Assembly: GCA_963575745.1 (NCBI GenBank)
Contig: CAUYUJ010002113.1
Span: forward strand, 790,001-854,000
Direction of reading: 5' to 3'
DNA: 64,000 nucleotides
From: Prorocentrum cordatum
Taxonomy: Eukaryota; Sar; Dinophyceae; Prorocentrales; Prorocentraceae
A program made the position numbers and the translations under genes. Below, one piece after another: positions 50,674-60,889 of this stretch (position 1 is its first letter; each line of letters begins with the position of its first letter). Below the pieces are notes generated by a model. The model had not been told where the DNA came from. It searched no databases and worked only from the letters and a program-made list of their open reading frames with translations.

Positions 50674-50985
50674 TAGGCAAGAGTGACCTCTGGTGCGCGG
50701 CTCAGGGGGCCACGTGAGCGCCGATCAAAAATGGGTTCTACGCGAGATGGCACGGCAAACTTACGCGGTGGCTTACGCGGGCCACCATTGAAGACGAGGG
50801 CAGCTTACGCGCGAGCTTACGCGGACAGCCTACGCGCCAATGTCGGCGCAGACGACCCCGTGTTCTTGCTTCGCTCACGCGGGGGCCAGCATCCAAACAC
50901 GCAAGCCAGTGCCGGGGTGGCCCATGTGGGCCCGCACCGAAAGCCGCTCCAGCGAAATGTCACCCTCTCTTTGGACGCCCAGAAT
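50674..50985. repeat. Repeat G, diverged copy
   Basis: GCAAGAGTGACCTCTGGTGC at the left and a degraded inverse at the right, as in 53274-53442. The inner part has repeated CTTACGCG words. T5 copy 2 is inserted directly beside it. Confidence 0.5.
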
Positions 50986-51142
50986 TGAAGGGGCCCTGGA
51001 GCAAATACATACACACAAACAAAAATATGCCCCATATTTTCCCATATTTTCTGGGTTTTTGTCTTCGCCCCCATCTCCCATATTTTCCCATATTTTCTGA
51101 GGGATCGACGATTAATTGTGTCTGTGTGTTTTTCCCTCCTGA
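50986..51142 (+). mobile_element. T5 element, copy 2 (157 bp) with 5-bp target duplication
   Basis: TGAAGGGG to CTCCTGA, flanked by AGAAT at 50981-50985 and 51143-51147. Internal CCCATATTTTCCCATATTTT twice. Confidence 0.85.
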
Positions 51143-51164
51143 AGAATGGGTGCGGAAAGCATGG

Positions 51165-51300
51165 ATACGATGCCCAACAACAGCTGCTGTTGAAAACCGT
51201 CAGCAGGCGCCACTGTGGGGCAGGCGAGCGTGTGTCCCATGGACGAGAATCGCGGCGACGCCGACAGCGAAACCTGTGCAGACTGAACAAGACATGCTCT
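51165..51300 (+). repeat. Dispersed repeat H, copy 3
   Basis: GATACGATGCCCAACAA, GCGGCGACGCCGACAGCGA and CCTGTGCAGACTGAACAAG blocks in the order of the 7150-7335 copy. Confidence 0.55.
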
Positions 51301-51308
51301 GGGACTTT

Positions 51309-51514
51309 GTAATGCGGGATGACGATTAATAAAAAATGGGAGAGAACGATTAACAACAAATAGTTTTCTGATATTTCTGCACAAATTTCTGACTGGAGGA
51401 AAACGATTAAAAAGATAGTTTTCCAGCCCGCGGCCGGTTTTTTCTAATCGTCATCCCGGGCGCCGCCGCGTGAACACGACCCCCGGTTATTTATTAATCG
51501 TCATCCGCCATTAC
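51309..51514. mobile_element. MITE with 24-bp terminal inverted repeats
   Basis: GTAATGCGGGATGACGATTA at 51309 pairs with TAATCGTCATCCGCCATTAC ending 51514. A partial extra copy of the end motif is at about 51447. AT-richer than the surroundings. Confidence 0.75.
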
Positions 51515-51732
51515 CCATTGTTTCCGTACGGCCTGACCTGGCAGAAGAAGATCCTTCAAGAAAAAGATGACCTCCGCTGGCCGCACCACCAAATCTCAAA
51601 GTCGCCGAGGGCACCCTCCCCCAGGAAGTGCAAGAACATCAAACATGCAAGAAGAACATCAGGGTACCCTCCCGGAACCGACCTCGATCTCATCCCCAGG
51701 TCCGACCGTACCCACTTCGGTTCGGGATCGGG

Positions 51733-51935
51733 GATCTACTGACCCGGGTCAATGCATACCTGGGCCAGTCAGGCCTCGCAGGATCCTGCAAGATCCTGCA
51801 GGGCCCCGCAGGACCCTGCACCGAGACCCAGGTCACTGCACCCCTGGCCCTGCAAGTTCCAGCGAGATCCGGCGCCCTGGCGGACCCCCGCTTGCGTGGA
51901 CCCCCGTCTCTCAAGCCCCGACCCAGACCCGCGAC
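51733..51935 (+). repeat. Dispersed repeat I, copy 2
   Basis: GCAGGATCCTGCAAGATCCT and TGGACCCCCGTCTCTCAAGC in the order of 39025-39235. Confidence 0.75.
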
Positions 51936-52085
51936 GTTCTGATTTTTTCATGACGTCGACCCCCAGAGGTTTCGACCTATTCCCCAGGACCGGTCTTTCA
52001 TCCCGAGTCGTTCTCTGACGGCCCCGTGGGCCCGGCAAGGGCCCCCCCAGAAACCGAGAGCTGTAGAAAAGCTGCCGTCCGGATG
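51935..52085 (+). repeat. Dispersed repeat J, copy 2
   Basis: GACCGGTCTTTCATCCCGAG, TCGTTCTCTGACGGCCC and GCTGCCGTCCGGATG. The reverse complement is at 52577-52752. Confidence 0.75.
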
Positions 52086-52163
52086 TTTCCACGAGGCGAG
52101 CATGTCTGGGCCTCTCGAGCCCCGACGGAGAGGAGATGAGCAGGGACCGACCGTCCCGGCATT

Positions 52164-52340
52164 CCTATAGCCATACCACGAAATGTTCTTAGAACCCAAA
52201 AATGTTCCAAGAACCAAAACAATGTTCTTAGAACATAAGCCCCATGTGTTAAAACAAAGCAATATCCGCCAGACATGTTCTAAGAACATTCCGTGGAAAC
52301 CACAAAAGGTTCTTAGAACATTGCTTGGTGGGGCTATAGG
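52164..52340. mobile_element. MITE with GTTCTTAGAAC palindromes, 177 bp
   Basis: CCTATAGCCATACCACGAAA at the left pairs with the right end (CATTGCTTGGTGGGGCTATA then GG). Five copies of ATGTTCTTAGAAC-like palindromes lie inside, two of them part of the terminal repeats. Confidence 0.75.
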
Positions 52341-52391
52341 CGAGCCGAGACGCTTCGCCACTGCTTGAGGAGAGGAGACGCGCGCGGCCGC

Positions 52392-52443
52392 CTGCCATCA
52401 TGCCCTGCGGCATGCCCCCGGCCATCATGGTTCCCGCGGGTGC
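52392..52443 (-). CDS. Exon-like segment, Met/Gly-rich
   Basis: Minus strand: GCCCGCCGAG acceptor, APAGTMMAGGMPQGMMA plus one base, then GCGGCC (GC donor after GGCAG). The outgoing phase fits 38876-38901. Composition recalls MNAAMQAMQ at 10.3 kb. The acceptor lacks a strong pyrimidine tract. Confidence 0.3.
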
Positions 52444-52576
52444 CTCGGCGGGCCGCCCCCCCTCGCGGGCTTCTCGCAGGCAGCGGGCACCCGCGGCGTC
52501 GCCCCGCAGACGGCTGCGGCGAGCCGTCGCCGCCGTCGCCGCCGTCGTCGGCGTCGTCGCTCGATCGGAACCCAGA

Positions 52577-52752
52577 CATGATCGCGTCGGAAAAAAATCA
52601 GGACGGCAGTTTGTCGCTATTTTCGGCCCCTGGGGGCCCTCGCCGGGCCTCGGGACCGTCAAAAAACGACTGAGGATGAGAAACCGGTCCCGGGGAAGGG
52701 GTCGGGACTTCTGGGGACGCCGTCCTGAAAAATCAGGACGTCGCATGTCTGG
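52577..52752 (-). repeat. Dispersed repeat J, copy 3
   Basis: Reverse of copy 2, facing it across about 500 bp and the MITE at 52164-52340. Confidence 0.75.
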
Positions 52753-53044
52753 GAAGAGAGCGAGGGCCATGACCAAGACTGGACGCGGAAGCGTCGGTGC
52801 CGATCTTGGTCGTCGTCCATCTTCTGGGTCATCGCCAGGTCGTGCCAACCCGTAGGTCGTCCTCGCAGATCGGCGACGGCCGGCACGGATCACGACAAAC
52901 GCCGACGTCGACGACGTCCCGCGACGCCTCGGTCATGGTCGTCGTGTTTCGTCACTCGATTGTCGTCGGCGTCGTCGCCCCCCGCCGGGCGGAAGGGTGG
53001 TCGAGCGCGAGGAGGGGAGGGAGGGAGGGAAGAAGGTTTGGAGT

Positions 53045-53265
53045 CCCGATACGGTGCGGTGACAGACGGTGCGGTGACCTCGAAATCCCCCAAGACCTCA
53101 CCGCACGGTCCGTCACCGCACGGTCTTGGGACCCCGGCGGCTCCAGTCGCCCGAGACGTCCTGGGAGAACGACCCGAGCCCCAAAACCGTGCGGTGACCC
53201 CGAATCCCCGCCGACTCACCGCACGGTGTGGTCACCACCCCGTTTGGGGGCCCTCGAGAATCGGC
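53045..53265 (+). repeat. Dispersed repeat N, copy 3
   Basis: Repeated ACGGTGCGGTGAC and TCACCGCACGGT words, CTCCAGTCGCCCGAGACG and CCAAAACCGTGCGGTGACC. Confidence 0.75.
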
Positions 53266-53273
53266 TACACGCA

Positions 53274-53442
53274 GGAGTGACCCTGGGTAAGAGTGACCTT
53301 TGGTGCGCGACTTTTTGGGGGCCGCGGGGGGACGAAACCTAGGCGCGCAAGCAGCTGCTACTGCCTCGTTTTCAGCCATCTGGGGACCCATCTGTGCCCG
53401 CACCAAAGGTCACTCAGGCGAAAGGTCACTCTTACGTCTAGT
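53274..53442. mobile_element. Foldback element (repeat G), about 36-bp ends
   Basis: GTAAGAGTGACCTTTGGTGC pairs with GCACCAAAGGTCACTCAGGC; a further GTGACC motif repeats on each arm. The diverged relative is at 50674-50985. Confidence 0.7.
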
Positions 53443-53614
53443 CGAGAGAAGGAAGGGAAGGAGTCGTGCACCGCCGGGAGCCGTGCACGCCGACGGCTGC
53501 CCGGGGGCCAGCCCCGGCCTGGTCCCCAGGCACCTGACGATGTGACTTCTGCAGCGCGCGGCCCCTGAGGCCCAGACCCCTTCCCCGGGGACACGTCGTC
53601 CATCCCGGATCCAT

Positions 53615-53775
53615 TGAAGGGGTCCTGGGACACACAAATCAATACACACAAATAAACATGTTCCCCATATTTTCCAATACTTTCTGGGTTTCTGTCTTCC
53701 CCCACACTTCCCATATTTTCCCATTTTCTCTGGGGAGTCGACGATTAATTGTGTCTGTGTTTTTTCCTCTCCTGA
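53615..53775 (+). mobile_element. T5 element, copy 3 (161 bp), with target duplication and a paralogous empty site
   Basis: TGAAGGGG to TCCTGA, flanked by TCCAT at 53610-53614 and 53776-53780. The flanks CCTTCCCCGGGGACA... CATCCCGGATCC and TTCCATGACGATGA occur uninterrupted at 53974-54025, a related site without the element. Confidence 0.88.
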
Positions 53776-53799
53776 TCCATGTTCCATGACGATGATAAG

Positions 53800-53970
53800 A
53801 CGAAGCCAGGACGAGGACAACATCGGGTGAGGATAAATCGCGGATTCTCGGAAATCCGACGGCTCTGGAGGACCTCTCGGGCGCCGCGGCCTTCTCGTAG
53901 CGTTCCAGAACGCTCCGAAAACGTTCCAGAACGCCCTGGAACAGATTTATCCTCGTCCTAGCCCCGTAGG
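53800..53970. repeat. Weak inverted repeat with CGTTCCAGAACG palindromes
   Basis: AGGACGAGGA and GAGGATAAATC near 53810-53840 pair with GATTTATCCTCGTCCT near 53944. Two CGTTCCAGAACG words lie inside. Confidence 0.5.
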
Positions 53971-54112
53971 TCCCTTCCCCGGGGACATCTTATCCATCCC
54001 GGATCCGTTCTCCATGACGATGAAGCGCCCTAGGGGCCGAAATCGAGAAAACACTCCGGGATTCCAATAAAAATCAAACGGCATTTGGGGTTCCCCTGGG
54101 CCTTGATGGTTC

Positions 54113-54302
54113 TGCAGTAACTCATGGGAGCCTCCCGCACCATCTGGTTGGCTCTTGCGACTCGACGTTGATCGACGCTAAATCGACGCTCGTCTATGCA
54201 AACTCGGCGCTTTCTCATCGATCACCAGACGCTGGTCGACGCCAGTGCACTCTCAAGACGGCGTTACGAAGTGTACAAGGCTCCCATGACTTGCTACCGA
54301 AA
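54113..54302. mobile_element. hAT-like MITE with 8-bp target duplication
   Basis: GATGGTTC is repeated exactly at 54105-54112 and 54303-54310. Ends carry ACTCATGGGAGCC and GGCTCCCATGA as imperfect inverted repeats. Eight-base duplications are typical of hAT elements. No transposase. Confidence 0.75.
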
Positions 54303-54569
54303 GATGGTTCCCTCCCCCTCAACGGGCGGGGTAGATAACCACCCGTGCCGGCCACTAGAGGCCTCCTACCACCCCACTATGTGAGGGAACAACTCCTGGG
54401 TCTTCGCCAATCGATAAACCTCAAGCTTCGACCCTCGATCGATCCCAAGATGACTCCCAGGCAGACTCGTGACTCGAACGGGGGAACGGCGACGCAGGGG
54501 TGGACGAGACGCGCGGTTGTTAGGACAGCCCGAACAAAGTCGCCACTCTTTGGCGGCGTAAAAGCGGCC

Positions 54570-54770
54570 AGAAAATAACCTGCGAGGAATTCTCAGGCGA
54601 TATCGCCACTCTCCAGCAGCATGAAGATGGATCTTATTTTTCTGAGGTAGTCCCACGCGAAATCGCCACTTTCAGATGCCATGGCAAATTTTCAGATCGC
54701 CCTGGAAGGCGATCTGAAAGTTTAGTTGAGGAAATCTCAGGCGGAATCGCACCTTCAGACGCTGACCCAA
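54570..54770 (+). repeat. Degenerate short repeat and palindrome
   Basis: GCGATATCGCCACTCTCC, GCGAAATCGCCACTTTCAG and GCGGAATCGCACCTTCAG recur at about 75-85 bp. TTTCAGATCGCC and GGCGATCTGAAA form a hairpin at 54691-54720. Confidence 0.6.
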
Positions 54771-54952
54771 CTTGGCCGTTGTAGCATTAAGAAGGGTTCG
54801 AGATGCATCTGAAATTCCCAAATCGGCCCCAACTCAAACATTGTCCCAGGGCCCCGTGGCCTAATGGGAGGTCAACCGTGTCGTTCTCGATCCCCACGGT
54901 CTCCCCTGTTTGATCCAGCGGGTTGTAGATGCGGTCCGAGTAGACAGGGTCG

Positions 54953-55135
54953 GAGGATTGCACCGCATCGCCGCTGCATCAGCGATGCATCGGTGATGCA
55001 TCGGCAACGTCGGCGATGCATCGGCGACGTCGGCGTGGAAAAAATCGGGCTCCGCACGGAGCCGCACCGCCGATGCATCGGCGATGCGGCGCGCACCGCC
55101 GATGCATCGGCGATGCTTCGACGATCCTCGGACCT
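54953..55135 (+). repeat. GATGCATCGGC minisatellite
   Basis: CGATGCATCGGCGATG words at 9-15 base spacing, self-complementary. Confidence 0.8.
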
Positions 55136-55386
55136 TCGCCGCTGGGAGCCCATCTGGGAGGCCTAGATCCTCGCGACCTGCCGCCGCTCCGGCGTCCACT
55201 CCTCGTGCATGTGCCGGTCTCGTGCGTGCTTTCTGCTCGCAAGACGGTCCAGGATGCTCCTCGACTGCCCCCGCCGAAAAAAATTGACTCGTCCGAGAGG
55301 CTCCCCGAAACTCCCGGACAGCGCGACACTCTGGCGCGGCGGCGGGCGCTCGGCGTGCGCCCGCGGCGGCGGGCGGCGCCGGGTAA

Positions 55387-55512
55387 AAGGAGGAGGAGGA
55401 GGAGGAGGAGGAGGAGGAGGAGGAGGAGGAGGGAGGAGGGGGAGGAGGAGGAGGAGGAGGAGGAGGAGGAGGAGGAGGAGCAGGAGGAGCAGGAGGAGGA
55501 GGGGGAGGTGGG
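55387..55512 (+). repeat. (GGA)n microsatellite
   Basis: About 40 GGA units with a few G and C interruptions. Confidence 0.95.
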
Positions 55513-56317
55513 GGAGAGCGGCGGGCGGCGCCCTTTTTTTTCGCAGCGAGGCGTGCCGCGAGGCGCGGGGCTCCTGCCGCGGCAACGAGTTTACAACAGG
55601 GCCCCAAAGGAGGCCTCGAGGACCCGCCCGAGGCACCTCCCTTCCCCCCCCTCCCACTATCGCCCCCCCATTGAGCGACGCCCGACCAAGGGCGTGGGGG
55701 AGCAAGAGCCCCAGGCGACCCGAAGTCCACGGAGGTCCAAGAGGCCAAGGAGGGTTCAGGAAGCTGCAGCGGCTCTGCTGCAGGAGGGGGTGCAGGGTTC
55801 TGGGGAGAGGGAGGGGAAGGAAGATGAGACACGATGACGGAGGAGGATGAGGGAGGGAAGAATGGTTTGCAAGTCTGAGGAAGCTTCTCGGAAGGGCGAC
55901 ACAGATGAGCAACATCATTGAAATTCCTAAGAGGATTCCAGGAAGCTCCAACACATGTCCACAGTGGATGAGATATTTGAATGATGGGAGGGCGGATGGG
56001 CAACGCGAGGGGGATTGGAACAAGTGGGCGTTGAATTGAACTGGGATCGCATCGCACAGGGCAGCCCTTCCAGGGCTATCAAATGAAGGCTCAGCAGCAA
56101 CATCATCGTCATCTTTGTGGGCATCACCAGTTACGCAGCGATGCCATGTGTGTGGCAAGTTCACACGCGTGCCCATCTGTGAACCAATGCAAACAAGCAA
56201 GCATCAGTATCGTCTCCATTGCCATGGTCATGATTACGAGACGCTGCACCACATATTCACCTCACGCGCGTGACCACCATCATCGTCAAAAGGGTGCTCC
56301 CACGCAGCTCTAGCCGC
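55513..56317. other. Unassigned sequence
   Basis: GC-rich to about 55830, then mixed. A plus-strand CCCTTTTTTTTCGCAG acceptor-like site at 55551 precedes EACREARGSCRGNE, but no donor or partner could be found. Confidence 0.3.
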
Positions 56318-56405
56318 TCACTGGTCGTCATCGAAACAGAGCAGCAGCACCTCGGGTCGGCGCCGCAACGCCCTCATCTCCCACGGCAGGTTCGTGTCGT
56401 GGCGA
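56318..56405 (-). CDS. Possible C-terminal exon
   Basis: The minus strand reads HDTNLPWEMRALRRRPEVLL then LCFDDDQ and TGA, with mostly G/C third positions, preceded by AACACCGCACAAG. It could end a gene containing the 57.5-61 kb candidates. Phase with the 57485-57584 segment is unresolved. Confidence 0.25.
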
Positions 56406-56470
56406 CTTGTGCGGTGTTTCCTGACACCGCGTGGATCGTTCATCCTTGAACGATCGCCACTTTCAGATAG
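56400..56470. other. Two adjacent short hairpins
   Basis: CGGTGTTTCCTGACACCG and GATCGTTCATCCTTGAACGA followed by TC. Confidence 0.6.
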
Positions 56471-56934
56471 CATCAGGCAGCGCAGACGTCTCGACAGTCG
56501 TCGATTCCGCGCTGCCTGCGGCGCTCCACCTGGAACGCTCGCGCGGGGGCCGCCGCCGCATTGGCACGACGCGACCCTGCCGCCCCCTGCACCAACTCCA
56601 GGCCCTGTCCCAGGCCCATGCCTTCCCTGCTTCCCCCCCCTCTGCCCTCTCCGCCGCTGCCCACCCCCCCCGGCCCCCTCCCAACTCCAACTCGCTGGCC
56701 CCGTCCGCCCCTCTCCTGCTCCGCCGTCGGACCCCTCCCCTCCCCCGCCCCTCCCTCCCGTGCGCGCGCCGCACGCCCGCTGGGCCGCCGACTCCTGGCG
56801 TCGACTGGAGCTCCGCTCGTATCGATCGGAGACCTCCGAACCCTCCCCTCTGCCCTCCCCTCTGCCCTCCCTCTCCACTCATGCCCCTCGGCGGGTTTCG
56901 ATCGGGAACGGCGAGAAGTTTAGCATGCTTATGT

Positions 56935-57165
56935 TTAATATTAGTATTGTTTTGGATTAGTATTGTTATTCTTATCAGTAGTATTACTATTATTATTGTT
57001 ATTGTTATTATTATTATTAGTATTATTATTATTAGTATTACGAATCGTATTAGTATTCGTATTATTATTAGTATTATTACTATCATTATTAGTATTAGTA
57101 TTATTCTTATTATTAATATTATGATTAGGAGTATTATAATCATTATTCTTATTATTATTGGTTCA
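56935..57165 (+). repeat. (TTA)n degenerate AT-rich microsatellite
   Basis: TATTATTATTAGTATTATTA-type words for about 230 bp, the most AT-rich stretch of the window. Confidence 0.95.
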
Positions 57166-57285
57166 AGAACTCCAAGGCCGCGAAGCTGGGGGGCCTCAGG
57201 TCGGGCTGGGGGGGGCCTCAGGTCTATCGACTCCAACCTTGCCCAACGAACCCTTCTGGCAGCCTCCGATCCGAACTCCTCTTTC

Positions 57286-57464
57286 TTAACGGGCGAAGAA
57301 CGGTATAAAATAAACTTTTTCGCTGTCGGGGGCGCCTGTCCCTGGGCGGCTGGAAAGTTTATACCCTTACGGTGGCACCGTAGGGGTATAAACTTTCCAG
57401 CCGCCCAGGGGCAGATGCCCCCGAAGGCGAAAAAGCTTATTTCATACCGTTCTTCGCCCGTTAA
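57286..57464. mobile_element. Foldback element FB-Y, copy 2
   Basis: Arms 57286-57374 and 57376-57464, 89 bp each, TACGGTG-G-CACCGTA centre, ends TTAACGGGCGAAGAACGG. Flanks CTCCTCTTTC and CTCCTCTCTC match at 9 of 10, but the context is simple CT repeat. It lies just downstream of the transmembrane exon candidate. Confidence 0.9.
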
Positions 57465-57484
57465 CTCCTCTCTCTCTCTCGCGC

Positions 57485-57584
57485 CCTTTCTCCTCCTCAG
57501 CCCCAGGAGGAGCACCGCCATCACCGTGCCCACGATCAGCATGCTGTCCGAGCCCTCGAAGATGCGGAACTCGACGGAGGCGGC
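57485..57584 (-). CDS. Exon-like segment with a predicted transmembrane helix
   Basis: Minus strand: GCGCCACCGCAG acceptor, AASVEFRIFEGSD, then SMLIVGTVMAVLLLGL followed by RRRK, a hydrophobic helix with a basic stop-transfer end, then GCGCGAG (GC donor) or read-through. Third positions are nearly all G or C. The open frame extends upstream through LPQSDGAPPQ, so the start is uncertain. Suggests a single-pass membrane protein. Confidence 0.4.
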
Positions 57585-57717
57585 CTGCGGTGGCGCCCCA
57601 TCGCTCTGCGGCAGCCCCCGCCGGCTCCGTGTCCCCCTTAAACGCTTCGGCGCCAGTTGCCCGCGCGCTCCAACGGCCAAGTCTACCCCAACGGCCTTAT
57701 CGTCCTTGTTGTCCTGG

Positions 57718-57900
57718 TCCTCCTCCCCCTCCTCCTCCTCCTCCTCCTCCTCCTCCTCCTCCTCCTCCTCCTCCTCCTCCTCCTCCTCTCCTCTCCCTCC
57801 TCCTCCTCCTCCTCCTCCTCCTCCTCCTCCTCCTCCTCCTCCTCCTCCTCCTCCCCCTCCCTCCTCAGGACCCCCTCCTCCTCCTCCTCCTCCTGCTCTG
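57718..57900 (+). repeat. (CTC)n microsatellite
   Basis: Two long CTC runs separated by a CTCTCCTCTCC interruption. Confidence 0.95.
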
Positions 57901-58362
57901 CCCCTCATCCTCCACCATCCACCTCCACCACCTCCTACTCCTCCTGTTCCCCAGTCTCCTCTGCCTCGAACGTCCTGGAGCCACCTCGCACTCACTCCCC
58001 CTCACCTCCACCCCCCCACCTCCCCATCCGCCCTCCTCTATGGCCGCGGCCTGCAGCGCTTTTCCGTCTCGCTCGATGACCCGCCGCGGCCCCAGCATGC
58101 CACGCACGCCTGCTGGACCCCCCGCCGTTCGCAACTCGTTTGACCAAGGTCGCTGGCAAGCAAGCACTCGCGCGCGCGCTGGCCCGCATTCTGCCTCTCT
58201 GCCCGGGCCCTCGCTTCCGAGCACGCCTGGCGTGGCGGTGCCTTCGAGCCTGCCCTGCCTCGCCTGGCTGTGGCCTCCGGCCTGGGAACAAAAAAGCAGG
58301 CCGCGGTGGTCAAATTTGGGGCTCCTCGTGGCCCCAGCAGGGCTCCGGCCCGGTGGACAGAC

Positions 58363-58447
58363 CTGACGACGCGGAGACAGAGGAGAACACGCTCGCCTCT
58401 CGCGGCTCGCTTGAGGTGCTGCTGCCGCACTGAGCCATGCTGATGCC
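58363..58447 (-). CDS. Exon-like segment, Ser-rich, possible N-terminus
   Basis: Minus strand: GACTTCTTGGGGCAG acceptor-like site, then MAQCGSSTSSEPREASVFSS and VSASS plus one base, then GTCTGT (GT donor after CAG). The ATG at 58438 could be a start codon. G/C-rich third positions. Confidence 0.35.
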
Positions 58448-58595
58448 CTGCCCCAAGAAGTCGCCACCAGACCGATCCTTGCCAAGCCTGTCCTGGGCCC
58501 AAATGCGTACTCTGGCTGGGGCAATAATCGGGCCCCCCCCCCTTTGATCCGCTGGGGGGGTTGGGCACGTGCTGTCGGAACGGGTGGAGTGGGGG

Positions 58596-58675
58596 CTGGA
58601 GGAGGAGGAGGGGGAGGAGAGGGAGGAGGAGGAGGAGCAGGAGGAGGAGGAGGAGGAGGTGGAGGAGGGTTTGGG
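58596..58675 (+). repeat. (GGA)n microsatellite
   Basis: GGAGGAGGA run with GCA and GTG interruptions. Confidence 0.9.
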
Positions 58676-58857
58676 GATGGGCAAGCTCCGTCGGAAGGTC
58701 AGCCGCCCACCCCTCGAGTAATCTCCCACCCAGAGTATAGGTGCCCGCCGTGGAGGCCCATGCGCCGACCCTCGGCCCAACATCGGCCTGACCAAGACCG
58801 CTGCAGGCATGCAGCTGACGTCCCCCGAACCGGCCCGTCTTCCTGCCCCTGCCTGCA

Positions 58858-58990
58858 GCTCCTCCTCCTCCTCCTCCTCCTCCTCCTAATCCTCCTCCTC
58901 CCCTTCCTTCCTCCTCCTCCTCCTCCTCCTCCACCTCCTCCCCTTCCTCCTTCCCCTCCCCCCCCCACCCTCCTCCTCCTCCTCCACCTC
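58858..58990 (+). repeat. (CTC)n microsatellite
   Basis: CTCCTCCTC runs with TAATC and CTTCC interruptions. Confidence 0.95.
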
Positions 58991-59037
58991 CTCTTCATCA
59001 CCACCAGCACCAGCACCAGCACCAGCACCACAATCGC

Positions 59038-59087
<50 letters not shown>

Positions 59088-59095
59088 CCACCACC

Positions 59096-59126
<31 letters not shown>

Positions 59127-59298
59127 GCATCAGCATCATCATCATCACTACCACAATCATCATCATCGTCATCATCATCATCAGCAGCATCATCACCATC
59201 ACCATCATCAGCATTATCATCATGATCATCGTCATCATCATCGTCATCGTGATCACCATCACCATCATCAACACCATCACCATTGTCATCAGCAGCAC

Positions 59299-59334
<36 letters not shown>

Positions 59335-60153
59335 GAGCATCGCCATCATCATCACCATCACCATCGTCATCATCAACAATAACAGAAGCATCAGCACCAG
59401 CATCATCATCATCATCATCATCATCATCAGCATCAGCAGCATCATCATGAGCATCGCCATCATTATCATCATCATCAGCATCATCACCATCATGATCATC
59501 ATAATCGTCAGCATCATCGTCGACATCATCATCACCATCATCATCACAATCACCATCAGCAGTAGAAGCAGCAAGAAGAGCATCATCATCGCCATCATCA
59601 ACAACAACCTTAACATCAGAAACATCATCATCATCAACAACAGTATCACCACCAACATCAGCATCAGTATCATCACCATCACCATCACCATCATCATCAA
59701 CACCATCATCATCAACACCATCATCATCAACACCGTCATCATTGTAACAGCATCATCATCAGCATCATCATGATTATCATCAACATCATTATCATCACCA
59801 TCACCTGCAACTTCGTCGTCATCACCATCATCATCACCACCATCAACATCAACATCATTGTCATCATCATCATCAGCAGCATCATCACCATCAGCAGCAT
59901 CATCACCATCACCATCACCATCACCATCATCATCAGCATTATCATCATCATCGTCATCATCATCATCGTCATCGTGATCACCATCACCATCATCATCAGC
60001 ACCACCATCATTGTCATCAGCAGCAGCATCATCATGAGCATCGCCATCATCATCACCATCATCATCGTCATCATCAACAATAACAGTAGCATCAGCACCA
60101 GCATCATCATCAGCATCAGCATCAGCAGCATCATCATGAGCATCGCCATCATT

Positions 60154-60188
<35 letters not shown>

Positions 60189-60785
60189 GATCATCATCGT
60201 CGTCAGCATCATCGTCGACATCATCACCATCATCATCACATTCACCATCAGCAGCAGAAACAGCAAGAAGAGCATCATCATCGTCATCACCAACAACAAC
60301 CTTAACATCACAAACATCATCATCAACAGCAGTATCACCACCAACATCAGCATCAGTATCATCACCATCACCATCACCATCATCATCAACACCATCATCA
60401 TCAACACCATCACCATCAACAGCATCATCATCAGCATCATCATGATTATCATCAACATCATCATCATCACCATCATCTGCAACTTCGTCGTCATCACCAT
60501 CATCACCACCATCAACATCGACATCATCAGTGTCACCATCGTGTCATCATCAGAAACAGCATCTTCATAACTAGTCATCAGCATTATCATTATTGTAAAG
60601 ATTATCATCAGCAGCGGCATCATCATCATCACAATCATTACCACCACAATCACCATCATCATCGTCATCATCACCATCGTCACCATCATCATCATCACCA
60701 CCACCATCACCATCACCATCAGCATCAGCAACAGCATCATCACCACCACCACAATCATCACCACCACCACCATCAGCGGCAGCAG
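58991..60785 (+). repeat. 1.8-kb CAT/CAC/CAG triplet array with a 690-bp higher-order duplication
   Basis: Almost every codon-sized word is CAT, CAC, CAG or CGT. Rare landmarks recur once: AACAATAACAG at 59375 and 60076, GCAAGAAGAG at 59571 and 60263, TGCAACTTCGTCG at 59806 and 60478. The offsets (701, 692, 672) show a long segment was duplicated. Ile/Thr/Ser and Met/Val frames are artefacts. Confidence 0.9.
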
Positions 60786-60889
60786 CAGCACATGCTCGTT
60801 CGGCGCCTGGGCGGGCCCGGACGCCGAACGGGCCCAGAGGGACGCATCAGCCACCCCTGTCGGTGCGCGCGGCGCGCGGGGGTCGGCGC

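Noticed and set aside
52173-52320. Heat-shock or hormone response elements (GTTCTTAGAAC)
   Set aside because: Spacing does not match either consensus, and the motif sits inside a MITE.
56431-58143. 570-codon plus frame and the overlapping 510-codon minus frame
   Set aside because: Both run through a TTA repeat, an FB-Y foldback and CTC arrays. They are open because the repeats lack stops; only the short 57485-57584 part looks coding.
58544-60854. Ile/Thr/Ser and Met/Val frames of about 350-410 codons
   Set aside because: Pure CAT/CAC triplet translations without a start context or complexity.
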